Positions 56,773 through 64,000 of a DNA stretch of 64,000 bases are shown here, one piece after another. The stretch spans positions 62,001 through 126,000 of the forward strand of contig NZ_VFPB01000007.1 of NCBI RefSeq assembly GCF_006716465.1, read 5' to 3'. The DNA comes from Pseudoxanthomonas sp. 3HH-4. Lineage in GTDB: Bacteria > Pseudomonadota > Gammaproteobacteria > Xanthomonadales > Xanthomonadaceae. Positions within the stretch are counted from its first letter, which is position 1. Every line of letters begins with the position of its first letter. A model generated the notes under the pieces. The model was not told where the DNA came from and did no database searches. It saw only the letters and a program-made list of their open reading frames with translations. A program made the position numbers and the translations under genes.

Positions 56773-58256
56773 ACGCCCCCCTTTCCTCACCGTCCCCGTT
56801 GCCGCTCTCCGATCCCGACCTGCTGCGCACGAGCTGCCTGATCGGCGGGCAATGGCGCGACGCCGACGGGGGCGGCGCCTGCGAGGTGCTGAACCCGGCG
56901 ACCGGCGCGGTGCTGGGCACGGTGCCGGACATGGGCGCAGCCGAGACCCGCTGCGCCATTGAGGCCGCCCACGCCGCCCAGCCCGCTTGGGCAAAGAAAA
57001 CCGCGAAGGAGCGCGCGCAGGTGCTGCGCCGGCTGCACGAGCTGATGCTGCGGCACCAGGACGACTTGGCCATGCTGATGACCGCCGAACAGGGCAAGCC
57101 ACTCGCGGAGGCCAAAGGCGAGGTCGGATACTCGGCCAGCTTCATCGAGTGGTTCGCCGAGGAAGCCAAGCGCATGTACGGCGACACCATCCCCGGCCAC
57201 GCCGCCGACAAGCGCATCCTGGTGCTGCGCCAGCCGGTCGGCGTGGTCGCGGCGATCACGCCGTGGAATTTTCCTTCCGCGATGCTCGGCCGCAAGCTCG
57301 GCCCGGCACTGGCCGCCGGCTGCACCGTGGTCTGCAAGCCCGCCCTGCAAACACCGTACTCCGCGCTGGCCATCGCGGTATTGGCCGAACGCGCTGGCCT
57401 GCCGCCTGGCGTGCTGAACATCGTCACTGGTCACGACGCCGCCGCCATCGGCGGCGAGCTGACCGCCAACCCAAAGGTGCGCAAGCTCAGCTTCACCGGC
57501 TCCACTGGCGTGGGCAAGAAACTGATGGCGCAGTGTGCCGACGGCATGAAGCGGGTCTCGCTGGAGCTGGGCGGCAACGCACCGTTCATCGTGTTCGACG
57601 ACGCCGACCTGGATGCCGCCGTGGAAGGTGCCATCGCAAGCAAGTTCCGCAACACCGGGCAGACCTGCGTCTGCGCCAACCGCCTGTTCGTGCAGGACGG
57701 CGTGTACGACGCGTTCGCGCGCAAGCTCACTGAGGCAGTGGCGAAGCTGTGCGTGGGCGACGGACTGGCCGGTACCACCGATCAGGGTCCGCTGATCGAC
57801 GCCCAAGCGTTGGCGAAGGTGGAGGAGCATGTCGCCGATGCGCGCGCCAACGGCGCGACAATCGCCATCGGCGGCGAGCGGCACATCTTGGGCGGCACGT
57901 TCTATGCACCGACGGTGCTGCTTAACGTCGATTCCGGCATGCAGATCGCCCGCGAGGAAACCTTCGGCCCGGTCGCACCGCTGTTCCGCTTCCGTGACGA
58001 GGCCGACGCCATCGGGCTGGCCAACGACACCGAAGCGGGTCTGGCCGGCTACTTCTACACCCGCGATCTGGCGCGCGCCTTCCGTGTGGCCGAGGCGCTG
58101 GAGTGCGGCATCGTGGGCGTGAACACCGGGCTGATATCCACCGAGGTTGCGCCGTTCGGCGGCGTGAAACAGTCCGGCGTGGGCCGTGAAGGCTCTAAGT
58201 ACGGCCTGCACGACTACACCGAACTCAAGTATGTCTGCCTGGGTGGCATCGCCTGA
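56769..58256 (+). CDS. gabD: NAD(P)-dependent semialdehyde dehydrogenase (GabD-like)
   Basis: The 495-residue enzyme has the aldehyde dehydrogenase landmarks: N167 in TPWNFPSAML, the cofactor loop SFTGSTGVGK, catalytic base E266 (LELGGNAPF), nucleophile C300 (GQTCVCANR) and ETFGPV. The closest family is succinate-semialdehyde dehydrogenase GabD, which fits its pairing with a GabT-like aminotransferase about 8 kb upstream; longer-chain semialdehydes cannot be excluded. The ATG overlaps the MFS stop. Confidence 0.9.
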   Translation: MNAPLSSPSPLPLSDPDLLRTSCLIGGQWRDADGGGACEVLNPATGAVLGTVPDMGAAETRCAIEAAHAAQPAWAKKTAKERAQVLRRLHELMLRHQDDLAMLMTAEQGKPLAEAKGEVGYSASFIEWFAEEAKRMYGDTIPGHAADKRILVLRQPVGVVAAITPWNFPSAMLGRKLGPALAAGCTVVCKPALQTPYSALAIAVLAERAGLPPGVLNIVTGHDAAAIGGELTANPKVRKLSFTGSTGVGKKLMAQCADGMKRVSLELGGNAPFIVFDDADLDAAVEGAIASKFRNTGQTCVCANRLFVQDGVYDAFARKLTEAVAKLCVGDGLAGTTDQGPLIDAQALAKVEEHVADARANGATIAIGGERHILGGTFYAPTVLLNVDSGMQIAREETFGPVAPLFRFRDEADAIGLANDTEAGLAGYFYTRDLARAFRVAEALECGIVGVNTGLISTEVAPFGGVKQSGVGREGSKYGLHDYTELKYVCLGGIA

Positions 58257-58377
58257 CCACCGCGATGTGAAGTTCCGCGAGCGCGCTCCGCTGCGCGGCG
58301 GCCAGGATGGCCGGAAGCATCTCGAACCGAAGCTGCAGTTGCTCGTCACCCGTAACCGCTAGAGAGAGGAGACCCGG

Positions 58378-60903
58378 ATGAACGTGATGCACAAGCTACT
58401 GGCGGCCTTCGCACTGTGGGCATGTTCCGTATGCGCGCCCGCGCGCGCGCAGACCACCACCCTGTTTAGCGACAACTTCCAGAGCGGGAACTATTCCACC
58501 TGGACCCTGAGCGGCACCGGCTACGACGCCGTCAACACTTACCAAGGCAATGTGTCGATGCGCCTGGATGGACTGCGGCAGGGCACGAAGGCGATGTCGT
58601 CGCAGGGGTATACCAATGTCTCGCTTTCGATGGACGTGGGCGCGCTGTACCTAGTCCAGGGCGACTACTGCCGCGCCGAGTATTCCACCAACGGCGGCAC
58701 CACGTGGACCACACTGGTCCTGGTTGGTGATGGCGAGGACTCGGGCGCGCTCAAGCGCGGCACTGTCTCGACCGGCCTGGACAACAATGCCAACCTGCGC
58801 GTGCGCTTCCGCGCATACACGCTGTACGGCCACTACTGCTACGGCGACAACGCCGTGCTCACCGGTACGCCTGCCTCGGGCGGCACGATACCGGCCATCG
58901 CGGTGACCGGCTCGGGCACGTTCGGTGCGGTGGCCGTCGGCGGCAATGCGACCAGCACGCTTACAGTGCACAACGATGGCGACGCCAACCTCCTCGTCGG
59001 CACACTGGGCGGATTGGTCGCACCCTTCAGCCTAGTCGACAACACCTGCTCCAGCCAGGCACTCGCGCCGGCCGGCTCGTGCTCCATCGGCGTACGCTTC
59101 GCGCCGACCACCGCGGGCGGCTTCTCGAGCACGCTGAACATCCCCTCCAACGACCCGGACGACCCCACAGTCGCGGTCGCCGTAAGTGGAACGGGTACCC
59201 CCGCAGGCAGTGTCTACGATGCATTGTCCGGCAACGGCAGCGTCAGTCGCACCGCGCTGACGGCTAGTTTCCTGACTAGCAGTGGCACGCTGAACCTGAT
59301 GAATTTCAGCCACTACACACTGCCAGCCGGCGCGGCCAACCCCACCAACACATTCCAGGGCCGGCTCACGCTCTACGGCGAGACCACCAGCGGCGGCGCG
59401 ACGGAGGTCGGCGGCAACAATAACCTGCAGTACTACTCACAGGCTCAGTACCTCCCCGAGTTCGAGTTCGACTTCGTGCAACACGGGACCCACTTCATCC
59501 CGGTCACCCGCGGCAAGGTCGGCGGCACGCATCCGTCATGGACCTACATCCTGGAGCCAGGCCGGGTGTGGAACGAGAGCGGCGACGGCGGTTGGTCGCG
59601 TGTGGCGTTTCCGTTCGCGCTGCAGGAACGCGGCAGCGACTGCCTGTGGAACGGGGTGATGACCTTCCTGTTCAAGGACGACGGCTCGGTGTCCGACCTG
59701 GCCTATCAGATCGCCAGCGAGACCTGCTACTACCTCAAGGTCAACTTCTGGGGCCGGCTGGACGCGGGCTATACACCGGCGGCGATCAGCGGGGCGGCTA
59801 CGATCCGCAGCGACTACGAGGCCGAGGTCTCGCGGCGCATGCCCACCAAGCCTCTGTCGGCGCTGACCACGGACTACCCGGGCAAGGGTGTAACCGTGGC
59901 CAACATCGGCAGCGACGTCACCGCCGCGCACATGAGCCTCTACGGCGTGGCCTACAACGGCGTGCATTATGTCGGCGGTTGCCAGACGCGCTACGGCACC
60001 TATCCGTTCTGCGAGGTGCTGGACGTACCGTCCTACTCCACCGCCAAGTCGGTATCCGGCGGCTACGGCCTGATGCGCCTGGAACAGAAGTACGCGGGCA
60101 CGCAGCGCACCCTGGGCGTCGACGAGTGGGTGAGCGAATGCACCGGTTCGCAGTGGGATGCGCCCACCTTCGAGCAGGCGCTGGACATGGCTACGGGGAA
60201 CTACACCTCCTCCGGCACAACCACCGACGAAGCCTCGCAGGCGATGGCCGACGGCTTCTTCAAGGTCGGCACGCACGCGCAGAAGGTGGGCTTCGCGTGC
60301 GGCTATCCGTACAAAGCCGCGCCGGGGACGAAGTTCGTCTATCACACCACCGACACCTACCTGCTCGGCCGCGCGATGAACCAGTACTACAAGTCGCAGG
60401 CCAGCAGTAGCGCGGACTTCTTCAACGACGTGATGGTCGAGGAGATCTACCGCCCTCTGGGCCTCAGCCCGACCAGCTACGTCACCTCGCGCACGCAGGA
60501 CGCCGCCGCCCAGCCCTTCACCGGCTACGGCCTGGTGTACGTGCGCGACGACGTGGTGAAGCTGGGCGAATTCCTCAACAAGGCGCAGGGCAAGATCCAA
60601 GGCGTGCAGACGCTCGACGCCACCATGGTAGCGGCCACGCTGAACCTGGGCACTGGCGGGTTACAGGCGGGCTCGGCCGCCGACCGCTACAACAATGGCT
60701 TCTGGTACTACGACCTCAAGCAGGACAGCCACAACTACGGCTGCAGCGCGGCGAAATGGGTGCCCTACATGTCCGGTTACGGCGGCATCAGCGTGGTACT
60801 GTTACCCAACGGCATGGTGTACTACCAGTTCAGCGACAATGGCCAGCTCACCTGGGGCAAGAGCGCCATCGAGTTGAACAAGATCGCCCCGATGTGCTCT
60901 TGA
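58378..60903 (+). CDS. Secreted SxxK serine hydrolase with an ASH-type Ig-like domain
   Basis: The 841-residue protein has a signal peptide (1-24, ending APARA), an N-terminal beta-sandwich (about 27-165) with two Cys pairs, an ASH/choice-of-anchor-D-like domain (about 172-272, GTFGAVAVGGNATSTLTVHN) and a C-terminal beta-lactamase-superfamily region (about 500-841). The catalytic SxxK is S554-T-A-K557 and the YxN-like motif is Y655-H-T657. Members include beta-lactamases, D-aminopeptidases, esterases and NylB-type oligomer hydrolases. Last in the locus, it may release monomers in the periplasm or outside the cell. Start RBS is GAGAGGAG. Confidence 0.83.
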   Translation: MNVMHKLLAAFALWACSVCAPARAQTTTLFSDNFQSGNYSTWTLSGTGYDAVNTYQGNVSMRLDGLRQGTKAMSSQGYTNVSLSMDVGALYLVQGDYCRAEYSTNGGTTWTTLVLVGDGEDSGALKRGTVSTGLDNNANLRVRFRAYTLYGHYCYGDNAVLTGTPASGGTIPAIAVTGSGTFGAVAVGGNATSTLTVHNDGDANLLVGTLGGLVAPFSLVDNTCSSQALAPAGSCSIGVRFAPTTAGGFSSTLNIPSNDPDDPTVAVAVSGTGTPAGSVYDALSGNGSVSRTALTASFLTSSGTLNLMNFSHYTLPAGAANPTNTFQGRLTLYGETTSGGATEVGGNNNLQYYSQAQYLPEFEFDFVQHGTHFIPVTRGKVGGTHPSWTYILEPGRVWNESGDGGWSRVAFPFALQERGSDCLWNGVMTFLFKDDGSVSDLAYQIASETCYYLKVNFWGRLDAGYTPAAISGAATIRSDYEAEVSRRMPTKPLSALTTDYPGKGVTVANIGSDVTAAHMSLYGVAYNGVHYVGGCQTRYGTYPFCEVLDVPSYSTAKSVSGGYGLMRLEQKYAGTQRTLGVDEWVSECTGSQWDAPTFEQALDMATGNYTSSGTTTDEASQAMADGFFKVGTHAQKVGFACGYPYKAAPGTKFVYHTTDTYLLGRAMNQYYKSQASSSADFFNDVMVEEIYRPLGLSPTSYVTSRTQDAAAQPFTGYGLVYVRDDVVKLGEFLNKAQGKIQGVQTLDATMVAATLNLGTGGLQAGSAADRYNNGFWYYDLKQDSHNYGCSAAKWVPYMSGYGGISVVLLPNGMVYYQFSDNGQLTWGKSAIELNKIAPMCS

Positions 60904-60937
60904 TGCACTAGGTTCGACTAGCGACTTGTCGACGAAA

Positions 60938-60963
60938 CCCCGCCTGCTATCTCGCAGGCGGGG
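60938..60963 (+). terminator. Terminator hairpin after the serine hydrolase gene
   Basis: CCCCGCCTGC and GCAGGCGGGG pair perfectly around a six-base loop, 35 bases after the stop. The T-run is weak (GCTTCAT), but the stem is very stable. It marks the end of the catabolic locus. Confidence 0.7.
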
Positions 60964-61568
60964 GCTTCATGCAGAAGCTATCCCTTGTCGGATCCCGACT
61001 TCGGAGTGGGAGAACCCCGAGCTCATTGATCCATGGAACTATGGCTGGCATCCCAGACCAATGAGACATATGGGGATGGCGGCTACAGCATCCGCGTTTC
61101 GAGCTATGCCAACTGGATCGACAGGATTCTCGCAGCTGACGCACTTCCGTATACCGCCTGTCCCCCGGTATTGATCCGCGCACGCGATTGAGCAGACCAC
61201 ATGGGGCAGACGCGCGGACGCGGCGGGCATCACATCGCTCAGATCTCTCGAAGATGCGACATTGGTGCATCTCGACTCACTGGACTCCTCTCCGCGCCGT
61301 AAGGTGTCTCGGTGGTGGCTACTCCGGTTCGCATAGTTCGTTCGATTTCCATATCTCGCGCCAGCAAATCTAGTAGCGCTCTAACTAGAACCGAGGAGCG
61401 TCTCTTTGTGCATATGCCTTGCCGATGGGCGACCTTCCTCTCACCTACGAACACGGATGACATTCTTCACCTCTTCGTATCGCTACAACGAACATCGAGC
61501 AAAGGACATGGGGCACGAACATCGCAGAAATAGCCAATACGAGCGACCCCATGTTCGGGCCATACCTT
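60964..61568. other. Region without a supportable gene
   Basis: Base composition drops below that of the neighbouring genes. Short open frames on both strands show no recognisable protein pattern. It is probably decayed sequence next to the kinase remnant. Confidence 0.45.
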
Positions 61569-61766
61569 CTAGGCCAAGCGTGACTGACTAGCCCTTGCTG
61601 AAAGCACCTCGATCGTTGTCGTGGTCCCGGAGCCCAGCAGGCTTTCCGCCGAGACATGCCCACCCGCACCAACCACCAAATCCCTCACGACAGATGGACC
61701 CAAACCGGCTCCTGTACCCGCCGACTTTGTTGTAAACAATGGGCCGAAGATCGGACCATCGCCCAT
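61569..61766 (-). pseudogene. C-terminal remnant of a sensor histidine kinase
   Basis: The frame encodes the end of a HATPase domain: IFGPLFTTKSAGTGAGLGPS followed by VVRDLVVGAGGHVSAES and GSGTTTTIEVLSA. These match the F-box, G2 box and last strands of histidine kinases (usual form FFTTK...GTGLGLS...GGHI). The upstream HisKA and N-box are not recognisable and an in-frame stop precedes it. It is a gene fragment. Confidence 0.7.
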
Positions 61767-62231
61767 CAGTTCGTCGGCGTGTTCTCGATGAGACTACGGA
61801 TCAGAGAGTGTCGGGTCCCGGGTTTCGCCGCATACCGCATCACACCGGGAACGGATCTCCGCCACTCAAAGTCCCTGTCTTAACCAAAGGTGGCGCTGCT
61901 TATCGGGATCACAGGAGCATCTTGCCTCCTCCCAGCGCTTTCCAACCAACCGTGGTCATTCAGCTCCTGCAAGCACCCTGGGTCTTGGGGCAACGGGGGA
62001 CAGCTGGATTCCACCAGACACGGAAACACGAGCCCAAACAGGGCGGCGCGCATATTCACTTGATTCCCCCCTGGCCGAAGCAGGGCTAACACACCTTCCA
62101 GCCGCCCAACGGGTCGCCGCCCAGTCTCGCATTCCGATGCTCGCGCACTAGGCGGCTCGGCCCGACCACACACTTCCAGTGAACGCGTCTTGTAATTGAT
62201 AATCACCATGCCCCCGAATCGACCCACCTGC
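61767..62231. other. Region without a supportable gene
   Basis: This stretch, upstream (on the minus strand) of the kinase remnant, has several stops in every frame near where the rest of a kinase would lie. The longer minus-strand frame over 61880-62308 has no protein-like pattern. No repeat or RNA structure was noticed. Confidence 0.4.
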
Positions 62232-62453
62232 TCATTCAGGAAGCGCGATGTCACCGCGGCCGGTTGCCAGCCATTCGACCGAGACGTCTGTTGTGCTCGC
62301 AACCTCAACCAAGTTGCTTACACTGGGTTTGGGACTCTCACTGACCTCCCAGTTAGCAACCGCACCGCGCGGCACACCGACCCGGCCCGCCAACTGGCTT
62401 TGTGTCATCACCGCACGCTGACGCGCCACGTGTACACGCGTTGCCATGTCCAT
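62232..62453 (-). CDS. XRE-family helix-turn-helix regulator (copy 1)
   Basis: The ATG at 62453 gives 73 residues consisting of a Cro/CI-type HTH: VHVARQRAVMTQSQLAGRVG, then VPRGAVANWEVSE as recognition helix region, and a tail ending VEWLATGRGDIALPE. It is clearly related to the gene at 62979-63221 (same MTQSQLA...VANWE and ATG.G.IA endings). It probably represses its own promoter; the target is unknown. Confidence 0.75.
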   Translation of the reverse strand: MDMATRVHVARQRAVMTQSQLAGRVGVPRGAVANWEVSESPKPSVSNLVEVASTTDVSVEWLATGRGDIALPE

Positions 62454-62489
62454 TTTTCTGCCAGCTCCGCCAACTTCTCTTACGAGTTC

Positions 62490-62520
62490 AACGCAATCCC
62501 ACCCCTGCCTCCCTACCTCC
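62490..62520. repeat. Short repeat upstream of XRE gene 1 (copy A)
   Basis: AACGCAATCCCACCCCTGCC followed by TCCCTACC resembles copies B and C further right. It lies about 40 bases upstream of the XRE start, so it could be part of the promoter or operator. Confidence 0.45.
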
Positions 62521-62789
62521 ACTCACGACCGGCATGGATGAATCATTCATGGAGCGGTTGTTGGCTTCGGTGCAGGCGAAGGCCCCTGAAAACGAATCAA
62601 GGGTTAGGAGTACAACGCCGATTACATCCACCCGACGTCCATGACTGGACCGGTCCGCCTTTCGTAGATCGCCAGGAGCCATGATTCATCACGGACAAGG
62701 GTGACGCGATGGAGATTTCTCAGCTCAGCGGGTGGCCGAGGGTCGCGTCACCGCAAGAGATCTGTCGCGAACCGCGCCGATGCGTGGAA

Positions 62790-62939
62790 GCGAAGACGCC
62801 CCCCAGCTATCGAGAGATCATGTTGGGCCTCCGCGAATCCGGCAGGCGTCGCAGCCGCGACCAAGTGCGATGGCTGATGAAGATGGCGTATCTGCCAGCG
62901 CAGATCGGCTACGCTGGCAAGTCACCGCCATCGCGGTGA
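62790..62939 (+). pseudogene. IS3-family transposase (OrfB) remnant
   Basis: A short frame reads SYREIMLGLRESGRRRSRDQ then VRWLMKMAYLPAQIGYAGK, which resembles the HTH_21 region of IS3-type OrfB (usual form YGYRRI...LR..G..V...RV.RLMR..GL.A). No DDE catalytic core follows. It is a fragment of an insertion sequence lying between the two XRE genes. Confidence 0.55.
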
Positions 62940-62978
62940 CAGTGGAATTTTTCTAACGTCCCGTCCAATGACTGGGGA

Positions 62979-63221
62979 TCAATGAGCTTTCACACCTTCA
63001 ATCAAGTAGGCGATGTTTCCATGACCGGTAGCTATCCGCTCAAACGAGACACCCGTTTCGATCGCGATTGAAATCAGATTGATGATGTTCGGTTTTTGGC
63101 GCATCCTGATTTCCCAGTTCGCAACAACGCTGCGTGTCACCCCGATCCAGTCCGCCAACTGACTTTGCGTCATTTCCGCCCGTAGGCGCGCCATGCGGAT
63201 GCGCGCCGCTATGTCCTCCAT
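62979..63221 (-). CDS. XRE-family helix-turn-helix regulator (copy 2)
   Basis: This 80-residue Cro/CI-type HTH protein starts at the ATG at 63221: MEDIAARIRMARLRAEMTQS, then QLADWIGVTRSVVANWEIRM, and a tail ending in GHGNIAYLIEGVKAH. It is the paralogue of copy 1 with about half the residues shared. The pair is separated by the IS3 remnant. Together they look like a duplicated phage- or island-type repressor gene. Confidence 0.78.
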   Translation of the reverse strand: MEDIAARIRMARLRAEMTQSQLADWIGVTRSVVANWEIRMRQKPNIINLISIAIETGVSFERIATGHGNIAYLIEGVKAH

Positions 63222-63252
63222 CGTCTCTGCCCCGGATCAACGCTCCCTCCAT

Positions 63253-63281
63253 AAACGCAGAATCAGCCCCCCCTCCCTACC
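63253..63281. repeat. Short repeat upstream of XRE gene 2 (copy B)
   Basis: AAACGCAGAATCAGCCCCCC followed by CTCCCTACC, about 30 bases upstream of the XRE copy 2 start. It is the counterpart of copy A in relation to its gene. Confidence 0.5.
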
Positions 63282-63812
63282 TCCGTAGGTGACGACGGGC
63301 AGTGTCCTGTGCGGACATCGTTCTCTCGGCACATTCAAGGGCATGCATCATTCAGCCAGGTGCTTGGGGCTCCCGCAACCACCCAATAGCGCGCGCTCAG
63401 CAGCTGTCAAAGATCGCCTCGGCCATCACGATGTGTGATTGATACCCACAATTCTGCCCAAACACCTTCACCGTCTGCTGGAGGCAGACTACCTCCCCTT
63501 CCCCTTGGAAACGCAGAACAGCCCTCACCTCCCTACCGTCCATCCAGCCAACACAGCAGAAGGAACGGATTTCCGGAGACGGGTGAATACGGGGGTGCTG
63601 CTATCCGGCAAGCCATCACCAACAGCCGGATTCACTTGAAAAGCCGCATTTGGACGCGCTATGGCTGCCGCTTTCACCCATCACCGCCGGATGATCGCCG
63701 CCCCCGCCAAGCTCGAATCCGCAGCGGCTGCCAGCCCCTGCGGCTAGTGAAATTGCTTTGGGGGCTGGTTAAAATCAGTCACAAAGGCGACTTCCTTCTG
63801 CGAGCGGGGCAA
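63282..63812. other. Gene-free region before the ECF sigma factor
   Basis: No frame here looks protein-like. It contains repeat copy C (63509-63535) without an XRE gene beside it, and presumably the promoter of the sigma factor gene. No clear -35/-10 pair was seen; a TAAAAT lies at 63770. Confidence 0.4.
63509..63535. repeat. Short repeat (copy C) without an adjacent XRE gene
   Basis: AAACGCAGAACAGCCCTCAC followed by CTCCCTACC matches copy B at nearly every position, allowing small gaps. No XRE reading frame lies beside it, so it may mark a third, deleted copy of the repeat-plus-gene unit. Confidence 0.5.
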
Positions 63813-64000
63813 ATGAGTGCCACTTTGGACGCGAGGATCAGCCACCAGCTCTTCGAGCGATTTCTGGGCGAGCAACGCTCGTTGCTGATCAGTTTTTTGC
63901 GCGGCCGCGGGATTTCGCTTGACGATGCCCAGGACATTGCGCAGGAAAGCCTCTACAAGCTGACACGCTATCGCGATTTGCCGATCGAAGCCCTGAAGCC
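63813..64000 (+). CDS. ECF sigma factor, N-terminal part (runs off the window)
   Basis: From the ATG at 63813 the first 62 codons read MSATLDARISHQLFERFLGE, then RSLLISFLRGRGISLDDAQD and IAQESLYKLTRY, which is the start of sigma-70 region 2 (DDAQDIAQE is the core-binding helix). The gene continues past the edge. A GCGAGCGGGG precedes the start. FecR and TonB genes might follow, but they are not visible. Confidence 0.8.
   Translation, partial: MSATLDARISHQLFERFLGEQRSLLISFLRGRGISLDDAQDIAQESLYKLTRYRDLPIEALK

Noticed and set aside
61239..61463. 74-codon minus-strand frame near the kinase remnant
   Set aside because: No recognisable domain, no good ribosome binding site, and it lies in decayed sequence.
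63439..63639. 66-codon plus-strand frame before the last sigma factor
   Set aside because: It runs through repeat copy C, shows no domain pattern and has no credible ribosome binding site.

Overview
The window is high-GC proteobacterial DNA, most likely from the family Xanthomonadaceae (Pseudoxanthomonas/Stenotrophomonas/Lysobacter type). The basis is gene content and order: prmA - zinc-ribbon DUF3426 gene - fis - purH - lipoprotein - purD, then ampE - nudC - erpA - bactofilin, and a bfr/bfd/rppH group. The species cannot be named from the sequence alone.

Layout. (1) 1-21.9 kb is compact core chromosome: ribosomal-protein methylation, a Fis regulator, purine synthesis, an old-yellow-enzyme reductase, a transporter-acyltransferase fusion, three small CD225-type membrane proteins with a DUF2752 gene, AmpE, NudC, ErpA, a bactofilin flanked by two paralogous coiled-coil membrane proteins, a REC/degenerate GGDEF-EAL protein followed by a hybrid histidine kinase, and bacterioferritin with its ferredoxin. 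(2) 21.9 to about 38.2 kb is an integrated accessory island. It starts at an elongator tRNA-Met(CAU) gene followed by a palindrome-rich stretch and a P4-type tyrosine integrase. An AT-richer, mostly minus-strand block follows (DUF1643-like, GIY-YIG-like, an unknown protein, an FRG-domain protein). Then comes a divergent four-gene operon whose three junctions are all 4-base stop/start overlaps: a Clp-like AAA+ ATPase, a radical-SAM activase-like protein, a 2101-residue protein (two zinc ribbons, pseudokinase, SF1 helicase of the COG1112 type, Vsr/MTES_1575-like nuclease), and a coiled-coil protein. I regard this operon as the best candidate in the window for an undescribed, probably antiviral, system. 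(3) 38.0-40.0 kb is a scar: two gene fragments back to back and a decayed, N-terminally truncated IS30-family transposase.

(4) 40.0-47.2 kb is a minus-strand surface-signalling locus: ECF sigma factor, FecR anti-sigma, a TonB transducer with an STN domain, and two paralogous periplasmic binding proteins without a permease or ATPase. (5) 47.6-60.9 kb is a plus-strand catabolic locus: GabT-like aminotransferase, a MocR-type regulator that has lost its PLP lysine, a nitrilase-superfamily amidase, a TonB receptor, a TPR-sulfotransferase, an MFS transporter, a succinate-semialdehyde-type dehydrogenase and a secreted SxxK serine hydrolase. Together these would suit uptake of an omega-amino-acid amide, oligomer or conjugate, its hydrolysis, and its conversion through a semialdehyde to a dicarboxylate; the substrate is inferred, not shown. 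(6) 60.9-63.8 kb is a decayed zone holding a histidine-kinase tail, an IS3-type transposase remnant and two related XRE regulators, with three copies of a short repeat. A new ECF sigma factor gene begins at 63.8 kb and runs off the window.
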